A stretch of 64,000 nt of DNA from Peptococcaceae bacterium UBA4068 (lineage in GTDB: Bacteria; Bacillota; Dehalobacteriia; UBA4068). The translations under genes and the position numbers were made by a program. Every line of letters starts with the position of its first letter. The first letter of the stretch is position 1. Shown here piece by piece: positions 15,954 through 24,976 of the stretch. The stretch is taken from contig DFZA01000009.1 of assembly GCA_002382665.1 (NCBI GenBank), positions 375,765-439,764 on the forward strand, written 5' to 3'. The notes under the pieces were generated by a model. That model saw only the letters and a list, made by a program, of their open reading frames with translations. It was not told the DNA's origin and did not search any database.

Positions 15954-18701
15954 TTAATAAGCGAAGATGTAGAGAGCGTCATTGGCATAAGTGTCATAGA
16001 TTATGACAACTTGTTGCGCACCAGCAAAGTTAGCCAGTCTGGTGACTTCGCCCGCATCGTTAGAACCGCTTGCTAATTGATTTTCATAAGCATACATAAA
16101 GGTATTGGAATCAACATTGTAAGCAACCCCACCAACGGTGATTGAGCCACTGCCAGCAGCAGTAACAGCACCAGTGGCTACGGCAGCTGTAGAATTATTG
16201 GTTCCTTCGATGATAGCGGCCAAATCAGCTGCTTCACCAACTGTTAGAGTAGCTAAACCTGCGTCACTGACGACCAGTACTATAGAACCATTAACGATTT
16301 CGTCGTTGTCGGTTTCATAGATTACGAAGCAGTCTTCAAAATCATAACCATCAAGTTCACCATCGACATATTCATCACCATCTTCAACATAGACCTTCTC
16401 ATCATCAATGGTAGTGAAGAAATAACCGTCACCATCCGCTTCATAATCTGTAAAGAATGCGCACGGAGTGATTTCGGCATCTCCTTCGGAGCTGTCGAGG
16501 ATGTAAATTGTATTAGCGACATTGCCAGTGTTATCATAGACATAGATGTATCTGCAATCGAAATCATTGGCAAGAGCGCTGGAGATGGATTGGATCTCGA
16601 CGTCATCGTAAGCGCCATCATCAGAGCTGACAAGGAAGATTTCCGTGTCGGCTGTGAGCTTATAGGATTTCTTTGTACCGTCGGTCCAGATCAGACGGTC
16701 AGTATCATTATCAGCGGTAACATCGTAATCGTCAGCGCCAGCGGCAGTTAAGTCAATATCCTCGCCATTAAATTCGACTACGACATCAGCCTCGGTAACA
16801 TCGCCGTCTTCATTTACTGTTAATTCGACCATGTCACCTTTGCGGAGATCGTTTTGTGCATAATCATCGGCAAAATCATCCTCGAAGTCATAGGTAACTT
16901 TTTCGCCATCAGCGTTGAAGATGGTGACGCCGGTAAAGTCATAAACTGTACCGCCTTCGCCTTCTTCACTCCAAGAAGAAGTATAGGTAACGCCGGTAAC
17001 TACGCCATAAATAGTGGTGTCTTCAGCATTGGCTACAACAGCGGCCAACTGAGTGAAGGCATAAGCAGGAACATAATTGACAGTGCCGAAATCGTCGCTA
17101 GCAATTTTGTTAGTAGCTAAATCTACGAAATTGTCGCCGCCGTCGCTGCTGTAAGTGGTATCAGCAAGAACACCATAATAGGTGCCGGCAATCTTATATC
17201 CGTCAGCCGCTTTGTAATTGGTTATATCACCACTTACAGCGGATTTGACAACATACAAAGCAGTACCGTCAGCTAATTCACTCTCATAAATTACGTCTCC
17301 GGCTTTAACATCGCTGGCAGCAATAAATTTGCCGTCTTTTAAGAGCTTGTAATCATTGTAATCATCGAGATCTTCGTCAATGGCGATATCTTCAATAGCG
17401 GTATCATCGTTAAAGGTAATGTATTCGTCATCAACATCATCAACATAACCAAAGCCGTAATCTTCATAATCGGCATAATCTCTTAAAGCATACCAACGAC
17501 CATCTTCATCAAGATAGACTTTACCGTAAGTGCCGTCAATATTGATCGCACAATCCGGAGCATGAAGTAAGAATTCGAGATCTTCATCAGTGGTGTATTT
17601 GATTTTTTTGTCATCAGCAGTAATGGTGGTTTTGCAGGTATCATCGCTGCCTTCAAATTCGCTGATCAGTTCGGTGGTGGAAGTGATTTCAGCAAAGAGA
17701 ACCTCGTCGTCATCATTAACTATAAGGTTGACAACTTGGCTGGAGAGATTACCGAGGCTACCACCGTAAATGTAATAGCTATCGGCTACGTCAATATCAT
17801 AAGTATCATCATCATCTTCTAAATCAAGATCTTCAAAATCCTGCAATACAAAGACTAATTGGCCGTCCTCATAGTCGGAATAACTCCAACCATAAGCCTC
17901 TTCCAAATCATCTTCGGGAGCAACTTCAAAGACGTCACCTTCAAACTGTAAAGCATCAAAGGATCTGTAGAGCAATGTAACATTCTCTTTTTTATTTTTA
18001 TCTTCATTGGTGTAATAATAAACTTCAGAGTAACCGTCGGCATCAACATCACCGTATATGGAGCCTAAACCCTGGGCAATTTCGTTCTCAACATATTTGA
18101 CAACATTGAGTCCGAGACAATTGCTGCCCATAACGGCCATATCGGCACGGGTTACGGCCGCATCATTGACCATGGCGGCATCGTCAAACAGACCGATTTC
18201 CTGGCCCTTGCCTAAATAATTGGCAGGCCAACTACCGGAGAGATGATCATCATAACCAACGCTGCGGAGTAAAATGGTGGAAGCTTCGGCATAAGTAATG
18301 GTTGCGTTGGGCTTAAAAGTGCCGTCCGCGTAACCTTTGATCATGCCGTTTTGCTGAGCAACATTAACATAACCGGTGTACCAAGCACCTTTGGCAACAT
18401 CTTTAAAGATGCTGGCGCTGGATGCTAAAGCACTAACACTACCGTCTTTGCCAGCCAGATAAACGGCTATTTTGCAAAATTCGGCACGGGTGAGGGTATC
18501 AGCAGGCCTATAGGCGCCGCCGAGACCTTTGTCACCAGTCAGAACGCCGAGGGCAGCCAATTTCATGATGGATACCTGAGCGGCCTGGCTCTGGGTCGAG
18601 ATGTCGCTGAATGATGCAATCTGGGTGTCAGCTGCAAAAGCAGTGGCAGAGAAAGCAAGCACTAAGCTAATCGCGATAAGTACTACTAAAAACTTTTTCA
18701 T
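15954..18701 (-). CDS. Probable S-layer protein with three N-terminal SLH domains
   Basis: The protein has 915 residues. A signal peptide (MKKFLVVLIAISLVLAFSA...AFA) ends near residue 23. SLH domains lie at ~30-83 (FSDISTQ...TRAEFCKIAVYLAG), ~97-148 (FKDVAKGAWYTGYVNVAQQ) and ~150-197, and would anchor it to the cell wall. The remaining ~700 residues are extremely rich in Asp, Glu, Tyr and Val, with many DDED-type clusters that could bind Ca2+. There is no enzymatic motif. Size, acidity, N-terminal SLH array, strong RBS (AAGGAG) and a folded leader all fit the main surface-array protein. AT-poor codon choice and a limited codon set suggest high expression. A minor SLH protein is the alternative. 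Confidence 0.85.
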   Translation of the reverse strand: MKKFLVVLIAISLVLAFSATAFAADTQIASFSDISTQSQAAQVSIMKLAALGVLTGDKGLGGAYRPADTLTRAEFCKIAVYLAGKDGSVSALASSASIFKDVAKGAWYTGYVNVAQQNGMIKGYADGTFKPNATITYAEASTILLRSVGYDDHLSGSWPANYLGKGQEIGLFDDAAMVNDAAVTRADMAVMGSNCLGLNVVKYVENEIAQGLGSIYGDVDADGYSEVYYYTNEDKNKKENVTLLYRSFDALQFEGDVFEVAPEDDLEEAYGWSYSDYEDGQLVFVLQDFEDLDLEDDDDTYDIDVADSYYIYGGSLGNLSSQVVNLIVNDDDEVLFAEITSTTELISEFEGSDDTCKTTITADDKKIKYTTDEDLEFLLHAPDCAINIDGTYGKVYLDEDGRWYALRDYADYEDYGFGYVDDVDDEYITFNDDTAIEDIAIDEDLDDYNDYKLLKDGKFIAASDVKAGDVIYESELADGTALYVVKSAVSGDITNYKAADGYKIAGTYYGVLADTTYSSDGGDNFVDLATNKIASDDFGTVNYVPAYAFTQLAAVVANAEDTTIYGVVTGVTYTSSWSEEGEGGTVYDFTGVTIFNADGEKVTYDFEDDFADDYAQNDLRKGDMVELTVNEDGDVTEADVVVEFNGEDIDLTAAGADDYDVTADNDTDRLIWTDGTKKSYKLTADTEIFLVSSDDGAYDDVEIQSISSALANDFDCRYIYVYDNTGNVANTIYILDSSEGDAEITPCAFFTDYEADGDGYFFTTIDDEKVYVEDGDEYVDGELDGYDFEDCFVIYETDNDEIVNGSIVLVVSDAGLATLTVGEAADLAAIIEGTNNSTAAVATGAVTAAGSGSITVGGVAYNVDSNTFMYAYENQLASGSNDAGEVTRLANFAGAQQVVIIYDTYANDALYIFAY

Positions 18702-18730
18702 ACTTTCAACTCCTTATTAATATTTTACTA

Positions 18731-18770
18731 TTTTGAAGCCTTTGCAGCTAGCCCTGCTTTGTCTTCAAAA
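18731..18770 (-). other. Stem-loop in the 5' leader of the S-layer gene
   Basis: On the mRNA strand the outer stem TTTTGAAG / CTTCAAAA encloses an inner GCAG/CTGC stem, ending about 12 bases before the AAGGAG ribosome binding site. Stable 5' stem-loops are known to prolong the half-life of abundant S-layer mRNAs. That role is inferred here. Confidence 0.5.
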
Positions 18771-18901
18771 CTTTAAATCATTTTTTAGTTCTCGACAGGC
18801 ATAATCCACCCTGCCAAAATACTATTACGATATAAATACAAGCAAATCATGGCATTTCTTGCATGTTATGGAAAATTTTTCTGAAAATTTTTTTAACAAA
18901 A

Positions 18902-18930
18902 AACAGGAGGTGAATTTTTCACCCCCTGTT
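18902..18930 (-). terminator. Terminator after the zinc-ribbon gene at 18944
   Basis: On the minus strand the stem AACAGGGGGTGAA / TTCACCTCCTGTT (one mismatch) is followed by a run of U. It lies 13 bases beyond the stop codon. Confidence 0.85.
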
Positions 18931-18943
18931 CGTTTTACTTTTC

Positions 18944-19228
18944 TTATCTGTCACGTAATTTCTGATAACAGTCGCTGCAATAAACGGGGCGATCTTCAGT
19001 TGGTTTAAATGGAACCTGCGTTTCGCAGCCGCATTCAGCACATATCACAGTGAACATTTCTCTTTCGGTGCGTGTATTACGTTGACGACGGCGGTTCATT
19101 CTGCATCCGGGGCAGCGGGCCGGTTCGTTTTGAAAACCTTTTTCCGCATAAAATTCCTGTTCCGATGCAGTGAAAACAAACTGATTGCCGCATTCTTTGC
19201 ATGTTAGTGTTTTGTCTTCAAATGCCAT
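18944..19228 (-). CDS. Small zinc-ribbon protein (two Cys4 motifs)
   Basis: The protein has 94 residues. The first ribbon has CKEC near the N-terminus and CPGC at ~38-41, matching the 'probable zinc-binding domain' (zf-trcl type) with its FTASEQEFYAEKGFQNEPARC core. The second has CAEC (~63-66) and CSDC (~83-86), resembling the CxxC-x17-CxxC domain. A basic MNRRRQRNTR stretch links them. The fold suggests nucleic-acid or protein binding in the cytoplasm. The function of the family is not established. GGAGG precedes the ATG, and a near-perfect promoter at 19334-19362 gives a leader of about 100 nt. Confidence 0.85.
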   Translation of the reverse strand: MAFEDKTLTCKECGNQFVFTASEQEFYAEKGFQNEPARCPGCRMNRRRQRNTRTEREMFTVICAECGCETQVPFKPTEDRPVYCSDCYQKLRDR

Positions 19229-19333
19229 ATGGGTATTCCTCCTTCTTTGGTTTCCTATTGTTTACCCGCACACTATTCGAACTGGTCCTGGCGGACTTGG
19301 GAGGAATACCGGGGAAAAGAACAGGTTATTTGC

Positions 19334-19362
19334 ATTATACCTATATATATGTAAAAAATCAA
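19334..19362 (-). promoter_or_regulatory. Sigma-A promoter of the zinc-ribbon gene
   Basis: TTGATT (19357-19362), a 17-base spacer and TATAAT (19334-19339) on the minus strand. Confidence 0.75.
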
Positions 19363-19429
19363 TAAAAAATTCTTAATATTTTATAATCAACTGTTTTATT
19401 GAAAATATTAATTAAATTTTTAAAATTAG

Positions 19430-19458
19430 TTGTCAAGACCTGCCACCTATGTTATAAT
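19430..19458 (+). promoter_or_regulatory. Sigma-A promoter of the second cold-shock gene
   Basis: TTGTCA (19430-19435), a 17-base spacer and TATAAT (19453-19458) lie 34 bases before the ATG. The short leader contrasts with the ~120 nt leader of the other csp gene, suggesting constitutive rather than cold-dependent expression. Confidence 0.8.
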
Positions 19459-19491
19459 ATGGGAGCTTAATAATTATTTAGGAGGTAGCAC

Positions 19492-19689
19492 ATGAACGGC
19501 AAAGTTAAATGGTTTAACGCGGAAAAAGGTTTTGGTTTCATTGAAAGAGATGGTGGCGAAGATGTTTTTGTTCATTTCTCCGCTATTCAAGGCGATGGGT
19601 TCAAAACTCTGGACGAGGGACAGGGCGTAGAATTTGATATAGTTGAAGGTCCTCGTGGCCCGCAGGCTGCTAACGTGGTAAAGCTGTAG
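19492..19689 (+). CDS. Cold-shock protein, CspA family (second copy)
   Basis: The cold-shock domain has 65 residues: MNGKVKWFNAEKGFGFIERD with RNP1-like KGFGFIE, then VFVHFSAI as RNP2. It binds single-stranded nucleic acid as an RNA chaperone. It is much closer to the canonical Bacillus CspB/CspC than the 70-residue paralogue at 11498, which carries KGYGFIA and a longer C-terminus. TAGGAGG lies seven bases before the ATG. The gene is monocistronic, with its own promoter and terminator. Confidence 0.96.
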   Translation: MNGKVKWFNAEKGFGFIERDGGEDVFVHFSAIQGDGFKTLDEGQGVEFDIVEGPRGPQAANVVKL

Positions 19690-19769
19690 ATTTAGCTTCC
19701 TCCGCAAAATTATCTTTCAAATGGGATAACCGCAGTTCAAACGGACTTATTTTTAAAATCATTTATAAG

Positions 19770-19804
19770 AAATGCCGACATATGTTAAATATGTCGGCAT
19801 TTTT
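19770..19804. terminator. Bidirectional terminator between csp and the DUF47 gene
   Basis: A 14-bp perfect stem (AAATGCCGACATAT / ATATGTCGGCATTT) is followed by TTTT. It lies between the convergent csp (+) and DUF47 (-) genes. The distance from the csp stop is about 80 bases. Confidence 0.85.
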
Positions 19805-19847
19805 AATAATAATAATACTTTTTATAGTTTTATACACAAAGTATTAA

Positions 19848-20468
19848 CTATGAATTTTTCATAATAATACTTTCCATAATATCCGCGGCATGTTCGCAGT
19901 AATCACAGCATTTTTCCATACGGGAAAATGTTTCCGTCCAGACCATGATTTTGATCGGGTCTTGGCAATTACGATAAAGATGACTGACGGCTTTAGTATA
20001 CAGCTCGTCGCCGACCTCTTCTAGCCGATTTATTTCAATCAAATTTCCTTTGATAGCCAGCGATTTTTTGAAATTATGAAGTTCGCCCAAAGCATCGCCT
20101 AAGGCATGAGTGCAATCCTTGATCACTTCCGCCAGCGCCAGCGCCTCAACACGAATTTCGCTGATATTAAACATATAAATTTTGATCAATACGTCTTCTA
20201 TCGCATCGGTAACCTCGTCAATTTCCTGTGCCAGACTAATAATATCTTCGCGTTCCAGCGGCGTAATAAATTCCTTAGACAAATTCTCCAGCATCCGATG
20301 ATGTTCGATATCCGCCGTATGTTCAATCTTATGCATTTCGGCCATCGTTTGCTGTAGTTTTGCCGGATCAAAATTCTTTAAAATACGGTGGAGGTTTTCC
20401 GCAGCTTGGCTGGAATAACCGGATAGGCGGGCTAGTGCTGCAAAATAATCATAGCCTTTTTTTTTCAC
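19848..20468 (-). CDS. DUF47 family protein (PhoU-like)
   Basis: The protein has 206 residues, all helical, with PhoU-like heptad patterns: MHKIEHTADIEHHRMLENL and EREDIISLAQEIDEVTDAIED. The conserved acidic/His positions probably bind metal clusters, as in PhoU and TM1734 relatives. DUF47 genes usually sit beside a Pit-type phosphate permease and may modulate it. No pit gene is adjacent here. Instead it is the last gene of an operon, 17 bases after thrC. It could act on a distant phosphate transporter. Family assignment is firm; role is inferred. Confidence 0.85.
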   Translation of the reverse strand: MKKKGYDYFAALARLSGYSSQAAENLHRILKNFDPAKLQQTMAEMHKIEHTADIEHHRMLENLSKEFITPLEREDIISLAQEIDEVTDAIEDVLIKIYMFNISEIRVEALALAEVIKDCTHALGDALGELHNFKKSLAIKGNLIEINRLEEVGDELYTKAVSHLYRNCQDPIKIMVWTETFSRMEKCCDYCEHAADIMESIIMKNS

Positions 20469-20485
20469 CTATTTTATCCTCCCGA

Positions 20486-21970
20486 TTAAATATCCAGGAT
20501 ATCCTTTATAACCGATGCAATATCTTCTTTGGCGGATTGTCTTTGATGCAGCGTTTGTTTTTGTCTGAGATCGGCAAGCGCCGCATGGATAGGATAAATA
20601 TCCTTTTTATGCAGCATTTCAGGCAAATCCCACTCATCCACCCCGCTAATATCTTCACCTAAAGCTCTGAGTACGGCGGCGGGGAATTTATTGGGGCTCG
20701 CGGTGGCGGCAAGCAGCGTCTGCCGCGTATCACCGGTTGCGGCGCGATATTTTTGCTCCACCGCATAGCCGACTGCCGTATGTGGGTCAAGTATATAACC
20801 GTATCGACGGTAAACATCGGCGATGGTAGCAGCAGCTTCTTCACCACGCGCGTATTCGCCCCACATCATCGGCTGCCACCGTTCTTTGACGTCGTCAAGC
20901 ACCGAGAAATTACCTTCAGTCGCTAACTTGGCAAACGCCTGCGCTGTGGCCTCGGCATCATTGTCAAACATATCAAAAATAAAGCGCTCAAAATTACTGG
21001 AAACCAGTATATCCATCGAAGGGCTGTCTGTTTTATAAAACGGACGGCGGCGGTTATAATAACCGCTGTTAATTACTTCCGTCAGAACATCGTTTTCGTT
21101 GGAGGCGCAAATCAGTCTATGAATCGGCAGCCCCATTTTCAAAGCATAATAAGCCGCCAGGATATTGCCGAAATTGCCGGTAGGCACCACAATATTGATC
21201 AATTGGCCCGGTTTGATCTTTTCTTTTTTTATCATCTGGCCATAACCGTAATAATAGTAAACGATCTGCGGCAACAGCCGTCCCCAATTGATGGAATTGG
21301 CGGAAGAAAACTCTTTACCCGCCAAGGCCATTTTTCTGTTAAAAGATTTATCGTTAAATATTTGCTTAACTGCTGTCTGACAATCGTCAAAATTACCGTC
21401 AACGCCAACCACATAGGTGTTATTGCCGTCGGTTGTCAGCATCTGCGCTTCCTGAATTTTGCTGACTCCGCCATAGGGGTAAAAGACAATTATTTTAACA
21501 CCGTCAACATTTTTGAACCCTTCCAAGGCGGCTTTGCCGGTATCTCCGGAGGTCGCAACAAGTATCACCGTTTCTTTTTTATTACCTGTTTTTGCTGCCG
21601 AATAACGCATCAGATGAGGCAGCGCCTGCAGCGCCAGATCTTTAAAAGCAGCCGTTGGGCCATGCCAGAGCTCCAATACTTCCGTATTATCCAAACTATA
21701 TGTCGGTACCACCGCTGACGGGAAATTACCCCGGTAATAGGACTTATCAACAATATCGCCTATTTCATCGGCAAAGAACTCCGTCAGGTAAAGTGAAAAA
21801 ATATCCTGGGCCAACTGCCCGTAGGGCATCAGAGGCAGCTCAAACCAATCTGGTTGGTAGTCGGGGAAAAACTGCGGCACATAAAGCCCTCCGTCCGGAG
21901 CAATTCCGGCGGAAATAGCCGCAGACGCCTCCAGCTTATCAACGCTGTTTCTGGTACTTTGATAAAGCAT
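20486..21970 (-). CDS. thrC: Threonine synthase
   Basis: The PLP enzyme has 494 residues and converts O-phosphohomoserine to L-threonine. The N-terminal signature STRN...APDGGLYVPQ and the PLP-lysine motif HGPTAAFKDLALQ (Lys110) place it in the longer class I (E. coli/yeast-like) threonine synthases. SGDTGKAALEGF is the phosphate-binding loop. The C-terminal part (IADVYRRYGYILDPHTAVGY, ATASPNKFPAAVL) is complete. It lies three bases after trmB and is translationally packed in the unknown gene - trmB - thrC - DUF47 operon, away from hom-lysC. Confidence 0.95.
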   Translation of the reverse strand: MLYQSTRNSVDKLEASAAISAGIAPDGGLYVPQFFPDYQPDWFELPLMPYGQLAQDIFSLYLTEFFADEIGDIVDKSYYRGNFPSAVVPTYSLDNTEVLELWHGPTAAFKDLALQALPHLMRYSAAKTGNKKETVILVATSGDTGKAALEGFKNVDGVKIIVFYPYGGVSKIQEAQMLTTDGNNTYVVGVDGNFDDCQTAVKQIFNDKSFNRKMALAGKEFSSANSINWGRLLPQIVYYYYGYGQMIKKEKIKPGQLINIVVPTGNFGNILAAYYALKMGLPIHRLICASNENDVLTEVINSGYYNRRRPFYKTDSPSMDILVSSNFERFIFDMFDNDAEATAQAFAKLATEGNFSVLDDVKERWQPMMWGEYARGEEAAATIADVYRRYGYILDPHTAVGYAVEQKYRAATGDTRQTLLAATASPNKFPAAVLRALGEDISGVDEWDLPEMLHKKDIYPIHAALADLRQKQTLHQRQSAKEDIASVIKDILDI

Positions 21971-21973
21971 GCT

Positions 21974-22600
21974 TTACCTCCTTTGATATTGACAATAATG
22001 GATCGCTTTACCTTGTCTCCGGTACCGCGCTTCATATTCGCTGATAATCATATCCGGCTCAAGCGCAATACCAGCCGCAACCTCCTGCCAATTTTCAGCG
22101 GCAAAATTTTCTTGTGAAATAAGAAAAAAATCTTTATCATCTGTTTTAAAAAATATTTGACCGTCGGTCGCCAGTATTTGCCGAAAACGTTTCAAAAAAC
22201 AGCCTGATGTCAAACGGCGTTTGGCATGGCGGTTTTTCGGCCATGGGTCAGGGAAATTCAGATAGATCCGGTCTATCTCCCCCGCGGCAAATACCTGATC
22301 GATATAAGCGGCATCGCCCCAAATCAAACGTAGATTTGCCAAAGGCTGTTCCAGGCGGCGCAGCGTCAATAATAGCATTTCTTCGCGCAGTTCCCAACCT
22401 ATCCAGTTAATATCGGGATATGCTGCCGCCGCCTCCGTGATAAACCGGCCACGGCCACAGCCGATTTCCAAATACAGCGGCTGCGCTGCAGCAAATTGCT
22501 GTTGCCAGCGATTGATCTGTGACCGGGCATCAGTTTCGCTGATAACAATAGGGCTATTGCCAACAACAGTACGCGCCTCAGGTATTTTACGCAAACGCAT
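21974..22600 (-). CDS. trmB: tRNA (guanine-N7-)-methyltransferase
   Basis: The SAM-dependent enzyme has 208 residues and methylates G46 in the tRNA variable loop. The SAM motif LEIGCGRGRFI is at ~46-56, and the catalytic and tRNA-binding signature YLNFPDPWPKNRHAKRRL sits near residues 113-130. These are diagnostic of TrmB. The N-terminus RLRKIPEA is typical for Firmicutes. It lies 22 bases after the unknown upstream gene and 3 before thrC, so it is certainly operonic. Confidence 0.95.
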   Translation of the reverse strand: MRLRKIPEARTVVGNSPIVISETDARSQINRWQQQFAAAQPLYLEIGCGRGRFITEAAAAYPDINWIGWELREEMLLLTLRRLEQPLANLRLIWGDAAYIDQVFAAGEIDRIYLNFPDPWPKNRHAKRRLTSGCFLKRFRQILATDGQIFFKTDDKDFFLISQENFAAENWQEVAAGIALEPDMIISEYEARYRRQGKAIHYCQYQRR

Positions 22601-22622
22601 TCTCTAATCCCCGCAGCAATTA

Positions 22623-22982
22623 TTATTCAAAAAGAGTTTCTTCTCTCTTTGCCAAATCTTCTTCCGAGACACCTTCCGTTTTGAGACGGGCGGTGATTGC
22701 ATCACGCCAAAACTCACTTTTTTCGGCTATCTTGATAAATTTCTTTTTATTGGGATCGCTATGTATGCCGCGCACGCGCGCATTAGTGCCGACTATGCGG
22801 CAAATCGCCACGGCAATCACTAAATCGTCAACACTAAGCAAATGATAATCACTTTGCAAAAAACCGATCAACTGACGATAAAAGTCGCTAAACTCGGCAA
22901 ACGGCAATTGCTCGGTCATTTTGGTATATTCGCCCATTTGCTGCTTCAATGATTCAATAGTAACCTGCTGATTTGTTTCCAT
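22623..22982 (-). CDS. Uncharacterised 119-residue protein heading the trmB-thrC operon
   Basis: I do not recognise the family. The protein is soluble and mostly helical (LKQQMGEYTKMTEQLPFAEFSD...), with a mixed central stretch VDDLVIAVAICRIVGTNARVRG and an acidic C-terminus. There is no signal peptide, metal motif or known nucleotide motif. AGGAGG lies upstream of the ATG. It follows the 3' end of rnpB by 33 bases and precedes trmB by 22, so its context is RNA metabolism. That context is only suggestive. Confidence 0.7.
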   Translation of the reverse strand: METNQQVTIESLKQQMGEYTKMTEQLPFAEFSDFYRQLIGFLQSDYHLLSVDDLVIAVAICRIVGTNARVRGIHSDPNKKKFIKIAEKSEFWRDAITARLKTEGVSEEDLAKREETLFE

Positions 22983-23015
22983 CTATAATTTGCCTCCTGA
23001 TTTTTCTCCGATAAT

Positions 23016-23358
23016 AAGTCGAGCAAGCCTATAAGCCGGGTTCTGTCTTAGATGAACATCTGTCTGCGACCGCCGTTGCCGGCGGCCTGAAGCGACATTA
23101 TTCGGGAACTGGACGGGCAATCCAAATCGTTCTCTTTAGTCTTGCTCCGGGTGGGGTTTACCTAGCCGACCGATCTCCCGGTCGCTGGTGCGCTCTTACC
23201 GCACCGTTGCACCCTTACCTTTGCAGGCGGTTTTTTTCTGTGGCACTATCCTTAAGGTCGCCCTCACCGGCCGTTAACCGGCACCCTGCCCTACGGAGCC
23301 CGGACTTTCCTCAAGCAAAGGTCTCCCTTTACTTGCGTTCATCCGGCTTACTCGGCTT
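23016..23358 (-). ncRNA. rnpB: RNase P RNA (M1-type, bacterial class A)
   Basis: This is the catalytic RNA of RNase P, about 343 nt, which matures tRNA 5' ends. On the minus strand the 5' part reads ...GAGGAAAGTCCGGGCTC, the universal P3/J3-4/P4 signature. The 3' part has ACAGAACCCGGCTTA, also universal. The two ends pair as P1 (AAGCCGAGTAAGCC with GGCTTGCTCGACTT, with wobbles), which fixes the boundaries. A TATACT -10 at 23368-23373 lies about ten bases before the 5' end. It sits between the zinc-ribbon coiled-coil gene and the trmB operon, all on one strand. Confidence 0.96.
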
Positions 23359-23377
23359 ATTTTCGGAGTATATTAAA

Positions 23378-24082
23378 TTATTCTACAAACAATAGTCTGC
23401 CGCACTTATCACATCTGGTGTTTTTGCCTAATACAGTACGTTTATAAGTTATCGGCGGAACTATTATATGACAGCCGCTGCAAACATGATCTTCTTTAAG
23501 CATCGCCACCGGCGAGCCGTCAAATTTTTGGTAATTGGCATTGAACCAATCAAGCCACGATTGTTCTATCTGTGCAGTGATTTCCTTTTTACTATCGTTT
23601 ATATTATTAATGTTTTGATTCCACTGATCACATTTTTGCAGATAAATAGCTCTTGTCGCATTAAATTTTTCCGATTGATCCGCCATATCCTGACGAAGGC
23701 TAGAAATTTTTTCAACCGCTGTTTCAATTGCTACATTAAGCGCATTCTGCTGATTCTGCAACAGCTGCAGTTTTTCTTCAATATTAGCAATCTGCGCCTC
23801 TCTGGCCGCCAATTCTTTAGCATTAGTAACAGAGCCGTCATAAACAGCCGCATTTTCTTTGGCAATCCTATCTTTAAATTCGGAAAAACGGTTTTGCAAT
23901 GAATGAAGTTTATCCTCGGCGGTTTTACGTTCCATAGCAGATGTGCGTAGCTGTTCTTTTTTTTGTTCAAATTCCGATTTGATCCGCTTGAGATTCTGAT
24001 ATTCTTCGGATTCGGTTTGCGCTGCCCGCAAGGCTTTTTCCTCTGCATCCAATAATTGCAATTGATATAAAAGTCTCAGCAT
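23378..24082 (-). CDS. Coiled-coil protein with C-terminal C4 zinc ribbon
   Basis: The protein has 234 residues. Residues ~1-175 are a long coiled coil rich in Glu, Lys and Gln. The C-terminal ~50 residues form a C4 zinc ribbon: CSGCH at ~197-201 and CDKCGRL near 225, separated by the conserved PPITYKRTVL segment. This is the CT398/HP0958-like architecture. The Helicobacter homologue binds RNA and a sigma factor (RpoN chaperone, flaA mRNA). The Firmicute role is not established. It lies 36 bases after trmK, so probably co-transcribed with it. Domain calls are reliable; function is not. Confidence 0.85.
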   Translation of the reverse strand: MLRLLYQLQLLDAEEKALRAAQTESEEYQNLKRIKSEFEQKKEQLRTSAMERKTAEDKLHSLQNRFSEFKDRIAKENAAVYDGSVTNAKELAAREAQIANIEEKLQLLQNQQNALNVAIETAVEKISSLRQDMADQSEKFNATRAIYLQKCDQWNQNINNINDSKKEITAQIEQSWLDWFNANYQKFDGSPVAMLKEDHVCSGCHIIVPPITYKRTVLGKNTRCDKCGRLLFVE

Positions 24083-24118
24083 AAATTCTCCTTTTTAGTT
24101 TAAACAAAAAACATCATG

Positions 24119-24832
24119 TCAGTTTGCGTAATCTTCTCTTCCATATCTATATAAAAGATCTTTGATCTGATCAGCTTTAAAGTGTAATGCCCGCAGCCGC
24201 TCTAGTACATTTTCTCCCGGCTTATCGCTGATTTGCTCAATCAACGCCTCCAGATCGCTAAGTTTTAATTGCATATATTCTCCCAGTAAAGGATGAGGCG
24301 CTGCCAATAAACATGGGCCAAACTCAGCTTGTTGATCATTGAGTTTCATCGCTCCTCGTTCTGCGGCGATAATCTGATAGTAAAAACCTCTGTCGGTGGC
24401 AATATCTTCGGCAACTATTCGCCAGCCGTTACAAATAAGAAAGCGGCGCAGCGAAGATACATTATTCTGCGGCTGCAGCACCAATCGTTTGGTGGTAACA
24501 GCCACATCCAAGGCATCTTCAATAATATTGGCTATCAAATGCCCGCCCATGCCGGAAATACAGATAGTAGTAACCTCTCCCGGGCGTAAAATCTGCAAGC
24601 CGTCGCCAAAACGCATATCAATTTGCTTATCCAACGATAGTAATTCCACTAGTTGGCAAGCATTATTAAATGGTCCGCGCGCTTTGTCACTGGCAATTAC
24701 CTTGGGACTGATGCCATTCATCACCAAATAGACAGGCAAACAATTATGGTCGGTGCCGATATCAGCCACAGCTTTGCCCGGCAATACCAATTTTGCAACC
24801 GATAATAGTCTGTTATCCAGATGGATTTGCAT
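24119..24832 (-). CDS. trmK: tRNA (adenine22-N1)-methyltransferase
   Basis: The protein has 237 residues from ATG 24832, chosen because GGAGG lies eight bases upstream; a longer in-frame start would overlap that site. TrmK methylates N1 of A22 in the D loop of tRNA-Ser and others. The SAM site ADIGTDHNCLPVYL matches the family's ADIGTDHAYLP, followed by ASDKARGP, ICISGMGG and VLQPQNNVSSLRRFL, all TrmK hallmarks. The C-terminal coiled segment is present. The usual neighbour Nif3/YqfO is absent. A zinc-ribbon coiled-coil gene takes that place. Confidence 0.93.
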   Translation of the reverse strand: MQIHLDNRLLSVAKLVLPGKAVADIGTDHNCLPVYLVMNGISPKVIASDKARGPFNNACQLVELLSLDKQIDMRFGDGLQILRPGEVTTICISGMGGHLIANIIEDALDVAVTTKRLVLQPQNNVSSLRRFLICNGWRIVAEDIATDRGFYYQIIAAERGAMKLNDQQAEFGPCLLAAPHPLLGEYMQLKLSDLEALIEQISDKPGENVLERLRALHFKADQIKDLLYRYGREDYAN

Positions 24833-24911
24833 GATGCCATCCTCCGACAAAATATTATACTACATAATTTATTATACTACAAATAATTATCTCAGAAAAG
24901 AGAAATATCAA

Positions 24912-24953
24912 CAAAAAAAATGAAGAGCAAAACTATATCGTTTTGCTCTTCAT
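24912..24953 (-). terminator. Terminator of the CAT-anticodon tRNA
   Basis: On the minus strand a 14-bp stem (ATGAAGAGCAAAAC / GTTTTGCTCTTCAT, 6-base loop) is followed by eight consecutive U. It lies 24 bases after the tRNA CCA end. Confidence 0.9.
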
Positions 24954-24976
24954 ACATCGCAACTGCGATTATTATG

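Noticed and set aside
21119..21718. 199-codon open frame on the plus strand inside thrC
   Set aside because: It lies entirely antisense to a well-conserved threonine synthase gene, lacks a ribosome binding site and reads as low-quality translated antisense sequence.
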